Of a DNA stretch of 64,000 nucleotides, positions 37,442 through 53,800 are shown in pieces. The DNA comes from Styela clava. Its lineage: Eukaryota > Chordata > Ascidiacea > Stolidobranchia > Styelidae. Numbering within the stretch: the stretch's first letter is position 1; each line of letters begins with the position of its first letter. The stretch is taken from the NCBI RefSeq assembly GCF_964204865.1, contig NC_135263.1:6388501-6452500 (forward strand). Reading direction: 5' to 3'. The notes under the pieces were generated by a model that was not told where the DNA came from, did not search any database, and saw nothing but the letters and a program-made list of their open reading frames with translations. The position numbers and the translations under genes are program-made.

Positions 37442-40400
37442 GTTGCATACAATGTATATGAAACTAACCAATATAGAAAACGTTTTCCAAGTTTCTTTAC
37501 ATTAATCTGATTCTAATTGAAGCGCAAACTATTTAAAGATATATGAACAATTAATAAATATTACGATTTATCAAGTTGACAAGCAAGGGCGTTCTGTGCT
37601 TAATGTGACTGACTTATAATAGCACGAACGGGATACGGGATTTCTTTATTATTATTCGTACATACATAGGTTTTTGTTAAAATGCAACAAGCCACGTTCC
37701 CTTATGGACATAAGCGCAAATACCAAACCATTTCTTGCACTACCTCGACTTACCCTTGGCACACCTTGATGCAAATCAAGAAGTACGTTACTGCGTTCTC
37801 ATTTTCATAATTACAATACATAATTCATTTTTGAAGTGACTGAGTAGCGCCACGAAAATGTTAATGGATTGGTTGGACGTATAAGAAGTTACGGCTTCTG
37901 TTTTTTTTTTTAATTACGCAAATGCAAATATATTATTGGACACGAAATAGACCTATAGAGCGTGTTTGCCAAATTATTGTTGTGGTCGGGGTGTGATTGC
38001 TGTGAAGAAAAATCGCATTTCACCGCAACTAACGCCAAACGAATTTCAATCTGCACTTCAAAGGCAGTCTTATCGTACTGGTACCGACACGCGTCCATCT
38101 ATTTGATCGTTTTTACGGCACTTGTTTAATGCATAATCCTACTTCAATACCACTACCGTTAAGAATCGCTATGGTAACTTTTCTATTCTTATCAAAATCA
38201 ATTCAGCTGTTTTACAATTCAACACCATACGAAACCATTTGTTGATATATTTGGACTTTCCTCTCTCGCTCATTCGCTGGTTATAAAATTACGTCTGAAT
38301 ACCAGTATACAGCTATATAAATAAATACCGTGTTTTCACTCAATTCTCTATAAGGTTTTGTAAGTTAACCATTTATCGAGTCCCACTTTGCACTGTTGGT
38401 CATTATTGGAAATGAGTGAATGTCCGACAAGTTTAAATTAATGAGAAATCGTCGTCGATTTTCCGCGAGATCGATAACACACGATTACAAGATAGCAAGC
38501 AATTCGTTGCGTATAAATCCGTTCTGCACACGAACATCCCGCTAAATAGAGCGATGCGTCTCCAATAACGTGAATTTCAATATTGCAGAACACTATTAAT
38601 TGTGATTGATGTTAATTTAGTGACAAGGTAGAATTCAGCTGATCTTTCTGATTTAATCAGTTATTACTAAAGCATCGCGATAGCACTTTTTGGGGTGAAA
38701 CTACACACGAAGCGATCTGCCACTGGGAGTTAACCTCGATGACCTCATGATCGTATCGCTCCCTCCCGTCAATACCAAAGCAATTTTATTTGTGTCACGG
38801 TGTTATGTATTTTTTTCGTATTGATGACTGTTTATTGATGACTGAATAATTCTATCAAATATTTTTATTATTACAACTTTCTCCAAGGAAGGAATTAAAT
38901 TCACGATTGATTTATGATCAGTAAATATTAACAAGACCAGTTTGCCACACCGCCCACACGATTCGACAAACACATCCGTCTAATTCTAAATGTTAGTGCC
39001 TGAACGAAAAGCCTAACTGAGTTAGAAATTAGTTCGATTCTATTTATATTAAGGCACTCGGGTATGCCCAATCAGCTCGAAATTTTACCAAAATAACTAA
39101 ATATGTTATTCTTGAACAAATTTCCGTCTGCCATTTTGTCACGAACGCGTCTAGATATCAAACACAAGAATAGACCAGATGCTAGCTAGAACAACAGATT
39201 TAGAATTACCGATGCCATTGATATGAGTATACCGGTAGCAATTTCGGTGCTGTTATAGCATGAGGTCTACCGCCAAATGCCGTTACCCGGGTGCAGTCTT
39301 AGATTCCTCTCGGTCTGAACAAAGTAACATCGATTGAAATTCAAAATATTGCAGAAGGTGTTTCACCCGAATTCCAGCAGAGACCGCACGCTACAGCACT
39401 AGTTCAAGGCAGATCTCACGCTACAGTGCGGCAGACCTCGCGCTATAGCAGCACTACGATTATACCGTTATGATCTGCCATGGGATATATTTTACCTCTG
39501 CGACCTAATAAAAATATCTTTGGAATGTACAAACCGTAACCGGGAATTTCAGCAGACTATCGCCGAGAAGTTGATGAAAAAAGCATTTCAGAAAATTTTC
39601 GGGATACTTCGAAGCGATACCTTTGCTTTCGCTTTGACGAAATTAGTAGTAATATATTCAGCCACAGACCAAAACGTATTAAAATCCAATCAAAAAACAT
39701 TGAGAAATAACCTTGCATAAAAGTTTTTGAGCAGACGCGTCAGGACGAAAATATTTACATAACTCGCAATACTAAAAAGGTAAACAGTACGATAAACAAT
39801 TATAATGAGACGAAACCGGAATCTCATAGAAAGGGACGATTAGAATGGTGAGGGAATACTGGAATCCAGTCATAGAAACAGGTGTGATTCACATAGGCCT
39901 ATAATTCAGCCATTTGACTCTTGTTTCTTGGGGGTATCGCACATGACTGACCTTCTGTCGCCGGGTAGAACTAAATAGAAAACGGTAAATGATAACTTAG
40001 GCGCGCGTGGCTGCCTTAATTTAAAGCTTCAACTATTCAAATCAAGGTTTGGTGCTTCAACTACGAATTAAATATTTGAACCTAATTTCTAGAGTCGGCC
40101 AACGTTTTTGTATTAGAAGTACGGCCATCATTGCGATTAAGATTTTTTATGAGTTACGTTTGATTAGAGAATTGGTAGATTATAATATGTCTCATTTAGT
40201 TGCAAATGAAACTTCAATGAATGGTTAAAATTTAATTGAATTTACTGAATAAAAGTTCGAGTTTAGATATAATTTTGCAAAGTCCGACGAAAACATATGA
40301 CGACAAAGATGTCGCAGTTTGAGGACAAAAAGAAAATACGTGCTTCTATCTCGATCGTGAAGGCATCCATCCCTCATCTGGAATTAAATAACCTCTTCTA

Positions 40401-41228
40401 TATTGATTGTACTATACTATTATATACTATTCTTTTCCATTTCCGAGACATGTATCAACCGTTTGTAACTTTTATAAGGTTTATGATACCAGTAATTTAT
40501 TTTTCATTTTCAACAATAAGCCAACTAACCTACTACTTTGATTTGCTGTAACATCCCACACTAATTCGATACTTTTGATAAGATTTATAAATATAGGCAA
40601 GTACGTGAACGACATGTAATTATCTAAATTTAGGTAATTTATCACTAATGGCGTCGCAGGTTCTCTTGTCTCGTGCTTGTTTTGAAGCTTAAATACACGC
40701 CGGCGCGGCCACAGACTTCATCTATGACGGCGCAGGTCGCGCGCCCCTCATTTAGATTTTTAAGTTTGACAATACAGTAGACTATGTCGTATGAATTCTG
40801 AGCTCAATTATTTTGCTTTTACCTTCTTGTTAGGTCATGAACGATCATTCCGAAGAGAAGCGTGGTGCAGCTTATCCCCTGCTCACTCTCTCAGATCATA
40901 TATGCGCTTGTGTCCGCTCTTCTCGGTTTGGCTTATGATTGGAATTTTTATTTGGTGAAGTGTCCGGATTCCTACAAATAATCTTGAGACCCGAATTGCC
41001 ATCACAACAAGAGGGGACTAATCATATATCACAGGGTGGTCCAAGGTTGTCGTCTCCGGGGGGCACATTAATATCTTTGCATTGTTCGCGGGCCACAATA
41101 GTGTCAAGAATAGGTAAATAGTGTAATACAAAACAAACACGATGTGCAAACACGTTGATCAATTTTTGTCATTTATCAAGCTAAAACCACTAAAAAAACT
41201 CATTAAAATCCGTAAAAGGCTTTCTATA
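37442..41228. other. Spacer without a supported gene
   Basis: Contains the globin 5' flank. Near 39378-39449 there are three imperfect tandem copies of a GCAGACC-CACGCTACAG unit. hAT-like wording (CAGGGTGGTCC, GCGGGCCACA) occurs near 41030-41100. No exon with family similarity was seen. Confidence 0.4.
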
Positions 41229-42211
<983 letters not shown>

Positions 42212-42213
42212 TA

Positions 42214-44883
42214 TTTACATTTAGTTTAAAATTTCAAACTCTTCATGACGGAAAAAAATGCATTCGCATATCGATAAGATTTTCAAAGCAAAATCTTGGC
42301 TTTGGAAAATGCTCATTGCTCACAAGATTCTAAAATGTTGTTTTAAATTATATTTTTTTGTCACCAACATATCGAGAAAGCATTGTGATATTTTCTTTCC
42401 TCACGAATTATATTGTTAGGCCATAACACTAATATTTAGTTATCAGGCATAGCCAACCTAGGCTAATAAAATCCGCATTCAATTTTTATTTTTCTATATA
42501 ATTTATACAATGTCAAAATTGTTAGCATATATTCCCGATCAAAAAGATAGAGCGCCAGATAACAATTTAGACTGGCAAGCACAACATTCATCTTCGCTAG
42601 TTGCCTCAGCTACAACACTAGTCAATTCAGTGACATTAGCGATGTAACTATATGTCAAAAGATTTTTTGGTTAATTTCACGACGAAACAACACAAAATAC
42701 GATTTTTTATTTACTTTCTGAATGCAAAGCGGGCCACAGGTAATGAAGCTGAAGGCTGTATTTGAAAGTCCAGCAGTTGGTTTTCCGACTTTTTAATGCA
42801 ATCTCAAGAAGCTAACTATCTCTATTATGCGATGTTAGAATAACGATTCGTACGGTACTCACCGCAAAAAAAACAATAGTTTCCTAACTTTAAAATTTCA
42901 CTTTTTAAAATTAGATATATATTTGAACCTTGGGTGTCGCTGCTCAATAACCGGCTTCGGTTCCTCTCGACTTCCCTTTCCCAGTTAAACTGTATTTTCT
43001 TTTCTCGTATTCATTTACTGGTTGGAAAAATAAACTTGATTTGATAGATGTTTCGTCGTGGTCATTTCAACCAGGCAAGCCAACAACAGTCTTCATCGCG
43101 GGTACCAGTCAAAGCGGATCCAATTTCCAATCACATTTATGACTTACGCCAGGGGTCGGCAACCTTTTGTCACTCGCGGGCCAAAATTTAGGCTGCAAGT
43201 CATTGGCGGGCCGCACATAGAAAGTTGAAAAATCGAACGGATGGTACTTTTTATATTAAAAATCAAGCAGTGATACATCTCACGAATAGAATATAGATTT
43301 ATTTCCTCATTGCATCTCATTTGAATATTTTCAGCGCCATTGAACCCTTTGCACTTAGCATCAACTTTTCTGCGTTTTGTTGCCATTTGCTTAATTAAAC
43401 GAGTAATTGTGAATTATATAATTGTTAGGTTATAATATAATTTAGTCTAAAAAATATATTCGTCAAAACGGATGTTTTGTTACTATAATTTAGTGAACCG
43501 TCGCGGGTCAGATTATAGTGCCGGATCCGGCCCACGGGTTGTCGACCCCTGACTTACGATGATTGCGCGGCGACAAGACAAACGATTGCTTGAACCGAAC
43601 CACGAGGCATTAGGCCTTGCCAAAATATCCATTCCAAACGGAAATAAATTGCCCAAATTACCACACGTCCCTATTTAGCCGGTCCCGGTTTAGACGAGCG
43701 GTTTTGATTTGCGACTCAAGTTTATAGAGAGAGAGCGAGGACTTCCACATAGTTTTGTGATAAATACTATAGATAGGGTTACCATATTTTTTTTAACTTT
43801 AAAGCGGGACGCCTCCAAAGACACGACCCCTTAGCTGTGATCCTGCAACTTTACAGTTTCCGATTATTCTACATAGGCCTACATTTAAAGCCATCCCTAC
43901 CGTCTTCAGTTCGAAAAATAGAAAGGAACAGACGCTAACGATACAAATGATCTGAATTTATTTTTTTATGTATAGCAAAAGGAATAATGAAATAGTCAGC
44001 CGTTTTCAAGCATTAAGAATTTACTTATTCGCCCAAGCATGCTTTTCTGTATTTAACACCTTTAAAAGACGTTGTTCAATGTTACATTCACATGAACGTC
44101 CGTACAGGACCGATTTCACTTCGCTAACAATGTTAGCGGGAAATGACGAAACAAACAAAATAACGCACAAAGATAATGTTAGTAAGCTGCGACGTCTACT
44201 GAATAGTTGCGGGTCGGACAAAAGTTACAATCCAGGTAATTTTGGCTACGAGTTGATAAATATTCGGACTCCGATAGAAGCAAATTCGACTTCACAGCCT
44301 TGATAGTTTTAAAAAATTTCGACAAGGTTACTTTTCAATTATCAACACAAACAAAATATATAAAATATTTTTTTCTCTACAAACGGCACTTGTCGCTCAT
44401 TGTCGAACTTCTAACGCGGGTGCTGGTGACTGCTGATAAGGCCTCCATACTTAAACTATCTATGACCGTGAACATTTGAAATAACCCATACAAATGGTGG
44501 ATTTATTGATTACAAAAATTCTAAATTACAGATATGTTGGTAATATGTACGATTGAACTTATTCAAGCAAATTAGATACATCACTACGCCCACAAGCTTT
44601 AAGCCTTTCTAGATAAGTTTCAGTATGTTTCCCAGTGTTTCATTTGAAAGGTTGGGGGGTGGGGGTTAGGTGGTTAGTACAAAAATGTGTTATGTATTTG
44701 ACTGATAATCTGCACGGACAAATAAACAGCTTTTTGGATATCCTAACACAATTTAAAATCAAAGTGTGATGTCACACCGCAAAATCAGAGGTGGATGTAG
44801 GGAAATCACTCAGTAACTCATGATTTTTCACTTATACTTATGTTCTTATGGAGGATGACCATGCGTGAACCTCCTTTCACGTC
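42214..44883. other. Spacer between the mariner derivative and the DNA-PKcs 3' end
   Basis: Contains the hAT-type element at 43150-43551 and an unassigned stretch at 43968-44303 that is open on both strands. On the minus strand a hydrophobic leader-like segment (LLTLSLCVILFVSSF) occurs at about 44150-44200, without an ATG in frame. I cannot call a gene here. The DNA-PKcs 3' UTR should occupy the right side. Confidence 0.4.
43150..43551. mobile_element. hAT-type MITE, CAGGGGTCGGCAACC termini
   Basis: 402 bp with ends CAGGGGTCGGCAACC / GGTTGTCGACCCCTG and flanks ACTTACGC and ACTTACGA, an 8-bp duplication with one mismatch. GCGGGCC motifs occur inside both ends. No transposase is evident. Confidence 0.8.
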
Positions 44884-47800
44884 TCACATCCAGAATCTCC
44901 ACCCGATATAAGTTCGAACAAGAATATTCGGATCAGTTGCCTGGTCTATAAGACAATCTACTTGGTCGCCTACTGTGAGATTTTCCTCATTGAATGCCGA
45001 TCGGAAATTTTTGTTCGGGAGGCCATCAGCTAGAGCACTAAAGTGCGGTAAATAATTCTTCGGAACTTGGTAGTTGTGTTGAAGTTCATCTCTGAAGAAA
45101 AAATAATGAAGGATTGTTGAAGATGGCAGGACAGGCCTCAGGCTATGTGGCTGCAGTGGACCCTGCACTGCCATATGCCAAGCCCTGGACAATTCTTGCC
45201 ATCAAGCGAGACATAAGTATGAAATATAATTTCAATGATATACAGCGGTAACTGCTCAACTTTGCCACACGCGATGCTCATAAAGTAAAGCTACCTTAAT
45301 CTTGATTTGGTTAAAAAAGTAATAAAATGTAGAGGTGAATTTTATTTTCTATTACGAAACCTTCAATTTTTCTTGTCTGTACCCAGACTCTTCGCAATCT
45401 GTTAGCAAGAAACCACAATACCGGTAATTGAAGCCAATGTAACAAAATCAGTTTCATTCAGAAGATTAACCATTAATCTTCTGGTGTTTTTAGAATGTAT
45501 TCTCAGTTAGTTACTCCTCTTTATATGACAGTGGTTCTTAAAGTATGGGTCGCGACCCAAACATGGGTCGCGGAAGGTTTAAAATGGGTCGCGACAAGGT
45601 CGTCAATGCAAGGGCAATCTAAGAGGAGAAGGAAGAATTTTCAGCTTTCCCAATGTTTCAATTTAGCTTCTAAACTCTGGTATTTAAAAATAATAAAAAA
45701 TAAAATTTCATTCACGGAAAGAACTGTCTTGAGCTCATTGTTACATCACAATTCTGATATGCCAGTCACGTGTATTATTTTTATGGTATCGGTAACCATG
45801 CACGTCGCTTGTCGTTGTGTTGACCGCGTGGAATGTCGTCTTAGTGGATTAAAATAACCAGAAATGGGTGTCTTTTTGGTAATGTAAATTGTAATAGACG
45901 ACGCAATGAAAAAGCTCGCTTCTCGACATTAGATTATTCAATATCTAGAGAAAATGTGACTTCATCTCGAGGCACCATTTACCGCGAACGAAGCAGTGTG
46001 TGCACATTTGATGAGTAAAAAGTTGTATATTGCGAGAGATACCGAAGGATAGCTAGGATGTCGTGTTTGCAACGGACAGCGGACGCCTTTTTTGCTACAA
46101 TTCGCGACAAGGCACTTGTGCGAGCGAGGATATTTGGCACTGACGGTTATCAAAACTAAGCTCGCAATCGCCTCGATACCCGTGACAACTTGCGTATTGC
46201 GTTAAGTAAAATAGAGCTGTGTATTGAAGATATAATGAAAAGGAAATTTCAGTTTCATCAATCTCACTAAGTCAATGGACTGTTTCTAATAAATAGTTGT
46301 CTGTATTTGAGTCAAACTGTACTAACATTAAAAACACATTTTGCGTTATTTAGGATTGGGTCGCGAGTATTCATAAAACTCAGATTTGGGTCGCGCTCGA
46401 AAAAGTTTAAGAACCACTGTTATATGAGAACTTCCCACAGGTATCATTTACATGATTTTGCTTTGAGCAAACTTTTCATATAAAAAAATTGGTACACCTG
46501 TAGTAAGCGAACCAAGATGGCGGACACTGGAACGTAGCATGTGTACCAGGTTAGGGTTAGGCCATAATTTTATTCCAATTTCTTTATTTTAGTTCTATTA
46601 CGAGTTCGGGTACTAGCCAAGTGACTCTCGTAGTATATGTACCTGAAATTATGGCCTAACACTAACTTGGTACACATACTACGTTCCGGTGTCTGCCATC
46701 TTGGTTCACATACTACGGGAGTACCAAAAAATTTGCAAACAGATGAATGAAAACTTACTGTGTAATTTTTGAAGGTTTACATCCCGATAACTTCCTTCTT
46801 ACAATGGATATCTTTCTCAAAGGATACCACTGCTTGGCATCACTGCCGGTAGATATTGCGCTCGATGCATAACCAGCAGACCCAGAACTTCCACCATTGT
46901 AATCAACATTAGTAACACCAGATCCATGGACTCGAACAACCTTGTTTGCATATTTCTGTACAAACATAACTAAGGTTAGAAATGGCATTGTGCTACGTGT
47001 TAAAAATACGATTGCCATCGCGCGGCTGATTACAAGCACATTATACATTCGAATCTTGTGAGTGGGAGATCTGTGAGTGTGCGGTAGGAATTGCTGGACA
47101 AACAAATAACTGAATATTTATACCATAATCAACATGGACTGGAAATTGGCCAGAAGTTTGCCATATGCCTCATTATCAGTTTTCTTCTACCCAAGGATAA
47201 ATACGAATAATCCTATCTTTTTCCAACTCCACAGACTTGCTGCCTATTATAAATTATGAGAAAAGTGAAGAATTTCTGATCAACATATCTACCATCCAGT
47301 CAACAGAAGGTTCTTTGAGAAACACATCAAGCATAGTAAGTATTGTCTCTTTTTCCGATCGAAGCGCAGACATACAAAACACCATGCTCTGTCTTAGTTC
47401 GCCGTGTTTAGCAGGATGTGGAGCCATCAGATAACAGATCTGTGGTGAAAGTCTGAATGGCACAAGCTCTGGTACCGGTAGGCCCTGGTAAAAATAAATG
47501 GTAGTATAAACAACAAACAAAAATGTCAAATTACTAATCACCGAAAAATATCACATCGGTCCCATAAGCAGGGACGTGGGGTAGGGGAAAATTTACAACA
47601 GAACCAATTTACCCCGATTCCATGAAAATCAAATTTAGCGTATGCAAGTTTCCTTGTATATTGTTAGAAATGCTTAGTAAACTAAATAGATTTTGAGTAG
47701 AGAAATCTATTATTAGAATTTAAAGTATAACTTGGACTCTGGGGAATTCAAAATTTGGAGTAAGACAGTAAGGCATTAGCTGAGAACCGACCTTAACGAC

Positions 47801-50800
47801 AAGATGACGAAATAGTCTGACAAAATGCTACATTCTGGCAAAATAGTTGCAAGAATTGGGATGAAATATCGAATCTAATAATTGAAATCGATTGATCCAT
47901 TAGTTGATCCACAACAATAATTCAGCACATAAATCGATATATACGCTTCAAATCAGAAAAATTGTCTTAGTTCATAAAAATTTCATACAAAAAACTACTA
48001 TACCTCAGTGGCTGTTCCGAATGCATGTCCAAAATCAATTCCAACAGGAGCTCCAGTCTTTGTGGATATCATACAATTTGAAGTATGACGATCGCCGATT
48101 CCTAAAATCCAGTGGGAAATACACAAAGCACCGTAGCTTGTTGCGAACTTTTTACGAAGAGTGAGAAAAGATTGTGGAGAGGAACTCAGTCGAAGATATG
48201 CATTTCTGAAAAGTTGAAATGGGAGAATACAAATATATTGTAAGGAATAAGGAACAAACAATCTAAGTTTTTGTGATGTTTCAAATGGGTTCGTGGCTTC
48301 CTATTTTTTGGGGGTCATCCATCATGGACGAATAACCTCACCTAGGTACCATTCGCAATGATTAAATTAAAGTAAATTGGTCGTGAATCGTTAAATTCTT
48401 CAACCATAATGCATTTATTCTTCTGCTTTCATTGGTTGACATTCTTTATTATCACCATTAATTGTGACACATAAAATAACTGATGGAAATGCGCTAAAAG
48501 CAAAAAAAGGGCCAAATATCATGAAAATTGAAAACAATACGTGACAAATGCTCACTCTTTTTCATGGTTTTCCAAAGCTTTCATTTAAGTACTCGCGGCG
48601 TTTCAGAACAAAGCTCTAATGAACCATACCTTAGTAATCCTTGTGGTATATGGTGTACAACTTCTGTGTATTTATTAGAAGCTTCTGTATAATTTCCAAG
48701 TTTAACCATCTCTCCATACGTTTTGCGAACATCTCCACCTTTTGCAAATTTGGAGAGCCATTTGGAATATATTTGACTAGGTTTATCCATGAGACTGCTC
48801 CTGAAGTAAAAAAAACTGCTGTTAGGAATATTGAAAAATTGAGAAAATTTGGTAAATTGGAATGAATATATTAAAAAAAGCTTCCTGCACCATCCAGTCC
48901 ATGCATCTGAAACAAAAAACTGGTCAAAAAAATAACTTTTCCCATTTCCAAGATTTACTAATAACCGGACAAAAGTATGCGGTTCACCATATGATTAATC
49001 GTCTTATCATCTTTCCTATGAAAAATATGAAAACTGTAATATAAATAACCAACTTATTCAAGTATTTGGCTTCTTCATTAATAATATCTTGTAGTGTTTT
49101 AGTGTCTTTCACCCATTGAATCAAACCCAGTCTCGAAGTTACTGGAATGACCTGAAACGTTTAAACATAAAATTTACATAGCTCAGATAATGTGGCTGAC
49201 CCCTGTAGATGGCAATTAAGGCAAAAAAGCCATTTACATAATAAGTCCGGCTCAGAATTGAATCTAAAAAAAGTCGGGAGTCATTTTTTGAAAGAACATG
49301 ATTTGCCAGTCGCTCAAACTGTATGAAATCCCATGCTCATCTGCCGCATAATGATCAAGTTACATTACCTCATATGTATTGATGAAAAGTTTTCGTTTTG
49401 AACAATTCGAATCACGTTGTAGGATTGAATTAATAGAAGTAAAGATTTGCTGAATCCTTTGGTCTTGACGCAAATCTTCGTTTCCTTAAAACAGAAAATG
49501 ATAAACAAGTCAAGTGTTGACATCTTGTCAAAAATATTCTTAAAATTTTGGGTGCGATAGCCCATCGATTGAAGTGTCAGCTTTCACTGTGGTGGCATCG
49601 CAGGTTACACAACTCAGGTTAAACCCCATACGCCCCACCTCACCCTAGGGTGTAATAAATTAGGCCAAACCAGAAATACTTTGATCCTAGCAGTGGCTTA
49701 TTGGACAGGGCCTAGTTTGGAGCTAATAGCCCTGTATAAAAAGTAAAAAACTCTGCCATATATACGAATAATTGGAGATTCTCTGATTAACTAAAAAATG
49801 AAATTAGTGAAAAGTTTTCAACTTTGCAGATTAGAAAACATATAATCTGCTTCAATAAAAAATGATAGCCTTATTTGATGATATTCAATACGAGAATATC
49901 GGTCAGAGACCGAAGACTTATCGATCGAAAGTTAGGGGATCCCCCAAAACAGCGCTCTTACTCCATAGTGACACCTTGTGTTCCATCACTAATTAATTAA
50001 TAACTCGCTAATTATACGACATAATTCGCCCAAAATCAATAGGCTTCTGGCCCGAAATAAGATGAATGCACATGCAAAATCTGGAGCAGATTCAATCTCG
50101 CTTTCGTGAGATATCGCGTGTATCTAACAGGCAAACAGACAGACAAATACCTATCAAGATACTTACCGATGTAAAATCGATAACTAATGAGTTGTTTTTA
50201 TGTGGTGGTTGAATAAACAATGCAAAATAGTGCCAGCGATTGAGAACATCTACTGTAGACATTTCATACATTGGGAATACTTTTCAAGGTTCATATGTAA
50301 CGTGACAACAATAAGAAACAAAACAATAATAACATTAAAAATATCAAACCTTTAACCAAGTACTGGTATTCATGAGAATCTGATGCTTTGATAGTAATTC
50401 TCTTTGGTTGTTGTAGAGACGACATCACTCGCACATAATCACCAAATCCACTGATCTTCACATGATGTTCTGAGATGGGCTTCGAATTTCCATTGTATTG
50501 GCCTTGGTAGAATTAGTAAACAATTGGAATTATTGAACAACCAAAATTGATAGATAATTTATTTATTTAATTTAAGATAATTTATTATTATAAATATTAT
50601 CAATTTATATATGTGAAGTATACATGTCACCCAACTGTCTTAAATCCTGTCTCTGTTATTATGTTCATCTTGTACTCTTGTAGTATGTGTACCAGGTTAG
50701 GGTTAGGCCATAATTTTATTTAGATTTTCCCCATTTTAGTTCTATTATGAGTTCAGGAATTGTCTGTGTTAGACAAGTGAATATACCACCTGTTCATAGG

Positions 50801-53800
50801 TTTCTGTCCCTCCATAATTACCTTAATTACCTCCATATTGGTACACACACTTATGGAGCACCGTTTATCTAATACGTTGATACTGTTAGATTTTGAGACA
50901 AAATAACATACATACATAAATATACTTAAATTCAATTATTTTTAAGTTTGTTCTTTCCAAAGTTTTTGTAGCCTAACCACTATTAATGCCCCAAAAACAA
51001 GTACAAACTATCATTAATTGAAATGTATTTGTCGTAAAACTCATCCATAGTCGACAGCGGAAAAGGTATTTGACCATAAAAATTTTAAGTTCAAATCTCA
51101 TGCCCACCACCTCACCTGAAGTATGATAAATTGAATAGACGATGGTGAACTGAAAATATTCAGATCCTTACCTATTATTAGTTGCTTGTACAGTCTTTTT
51201 CAGAATCAAAGGCATGTAAAACGTCATTTGAAAAATACCGCGTGAATATTATGTGATTTTAATTTATTACCAGGTATTTCTAATTCTGTTCCTCCAAGGT
51301 TCGAAGAGGAAAAATCGGCAAGCCATTTACTGTATTCCTTCAGCGTCTGTGGACGTTGTGTTTTACAATAATCGTTCATCTCAGTCAGAAGATTTTTCGA
51401 TTCTGTTACGAATTTCTTTTCATTCATCAGCCCTTGACCTCCTGTGGAACCACCGAATGCTTTTTCAACTTTCTTGAGAAATTTCTGAAAAATTCAGAGG
51501 AAAACTACATAAAAAAAGTTTTAGAATGAAGTTGGAATTTCATATCTGCAAAGTTACAAACTAGTGAAACACTACGAAAATGTTTACTCAGTTCAATATT
51601 ACCTTTGCAAAATTAATTTTGTATGAACCAACGGACGCAGAATTTGATGTTGTTCCATATAGTTCATCGTCTTCCTCCATCTTTATGGATTGACCACATG
51701 CGAGTATTTCATTGTACATATTCTGGTATTTTGTGAAAATCGTTTTCTGTTTTCCTTTTTCTTTACTTTTTAATATGTGTGTTGTTTCCTCTTGCCATTC
51801 CTGTATGTGATAGAAGAAAGCAGTGTTGAGGAGGATTTAGTTATTTACTCGACTCGAGTAAGACACCATTTATCAAATACTCGAGTCATCTTAATCAAAT
51901 AACTCATACTCGTACTCAAATAAATGCCACTGAGACAGACTCAGCTAATGCACATGAAGCTCAAATTTTGAAAATTGTTATAGTGTGTTGATATTCTGAA
52001 AAGCAGCGACAGAAAATATAGAAATATATGTCAAAACAAATAGCGTTATTTAAATTAGAGTTGAACTAATGAAGTCTGGTAGATAAAAAATATATAGGTC
52101 TGTTGGTACAATAACATAAACAAACATCTACAAAATTAGAAAATTTAATTATTTTCAAGCATTCAGAAAAAAATATTGTTTCCATGAAATAAAATTCCAG
52201 TATCACAATCTGTTTTTTTACTCATAAACAAACAGAACATTACCTTAAAAATATGAGCAGGACTCGAAAGCATTGTTAAATTCTTTATGAATGGTTCAAC
52301 CAAAGGAACAGTTGTGTCGAGCATTTGTTGCAATCTAAGAAGAAAAGTAGTTCTGTTCAGTTTTATGTTTGATAGTTTGTAAATAACAAAAAGTACTTGA
52401 CTATATCAGAGCATTTTCTGCTTGATGTTATTGTAGGATTTTAACCAAATAAAGATGGATTAGATTTTCGTATTTATCCTAGGGAAAAGAAAAGCCAGAT
52501 GAGATGACTTAATCATATGGCAAACCATATCCTCCTGTCTGGTTACCATCCCGTGTCAGGTATGGGAACAGTTAGATATATATTTCAGATACATGAACTT
52601 AATAGAAGAAGCGACAAAGCTACAATCGTCCAGTGTCATTGATGTACTTGCCATGTTCAAAACTCCTTGTAACATCACCGTCTTGTTTAGATCGCAATGC
52701 CACAAAGGAAATTTATGTTTGCGGGTGTGTGACCTAGGCCCCACATACTATACACACAAATATTGACCTTTTCACAAAATCCCGGTTAGTTTTCCCTGAT
52801 TCGTTTCTTTCAAAAATGAAGTCCGGTGCACTAGTTTTGACAGAATAAATAACTGCTTGAGGATATTCTTCCGATAACTTCAAAATGATTTCATGAACTG
52901 ATTCTGCTTCTGTTTTATCCAACAAAGCAATCATCTGATTTGTCCAACGTAGGAACATCCATGTCGGAACTTGAGATGACTAAAGAAACATAAGACAATT
53001 TTTCTCAAAGTATCGTGCACTCACTCACTCAGGCTCATGTTACGATATTTATAATGTTTATGATTCCACTGTTTTCATAATTACCAAAACACCAGAATTG
53101 TGACTCTATATTAAAAAACTTCAGCTCAAAATGTATTTGAGAATATCCGCGAGATTTATACTTAGACACATGATTGTAGCCATTTTTTTTCTATGTCAAT
53201 AAAATTAGGGTGACTTCAACAACACTTTTTGATAACAACAGCCATTACATATGATGCTTTGCTTAATTGTCTGTTGAGTGTTGAGAATGTCTATTCAAAT
53301 CGATTTTTTTTTAGAGTTTTTGTCAAAAATTTTGACTTCAATTATTACCATTTGAAGTTGGAAGTGCTGAGTCAAACATCACTAGAAAAACACCAAACCC
53401 TGCCCATAGTACAAATGGACGAGCTATGTTACCCACCTCTTGTAGAAAGCATGTTTTCACGTCATCTGAATAATGGTTGACTAATTGCAACAAACGAGGA
53501 AATCTTAATGCAGCTTCTTGTCTTATATTTCCATCATTATATTTCATTGACATCAGTATATATTTCACCATATTCTTTGCATGAGCATTGTAGTCAGAAA
53601 ATGTGAGGTTCTCCTGTCCATGATTTTCATCTAAAATGAGTCGTCAAAAATTTACAATCAATGCAGACTTTAAAAAAATTTGATTTCGACTCCACATCTG
53701 AACTCCCGATGAAATAAAATCTTGATAATAAAGACTTTGGCGTATGTAAGCCTTTTCTGAAAGCTTGGTGCACTTCATTTTTTTTTTTCGTTTCGATTAT

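Noticed and set aside
46545..46570. Interstitial telomere from TTAGGGTTAGG
   Set aside because: Only two hexamers, and they recur at the same place in each MITE copy, so they belong to the element.
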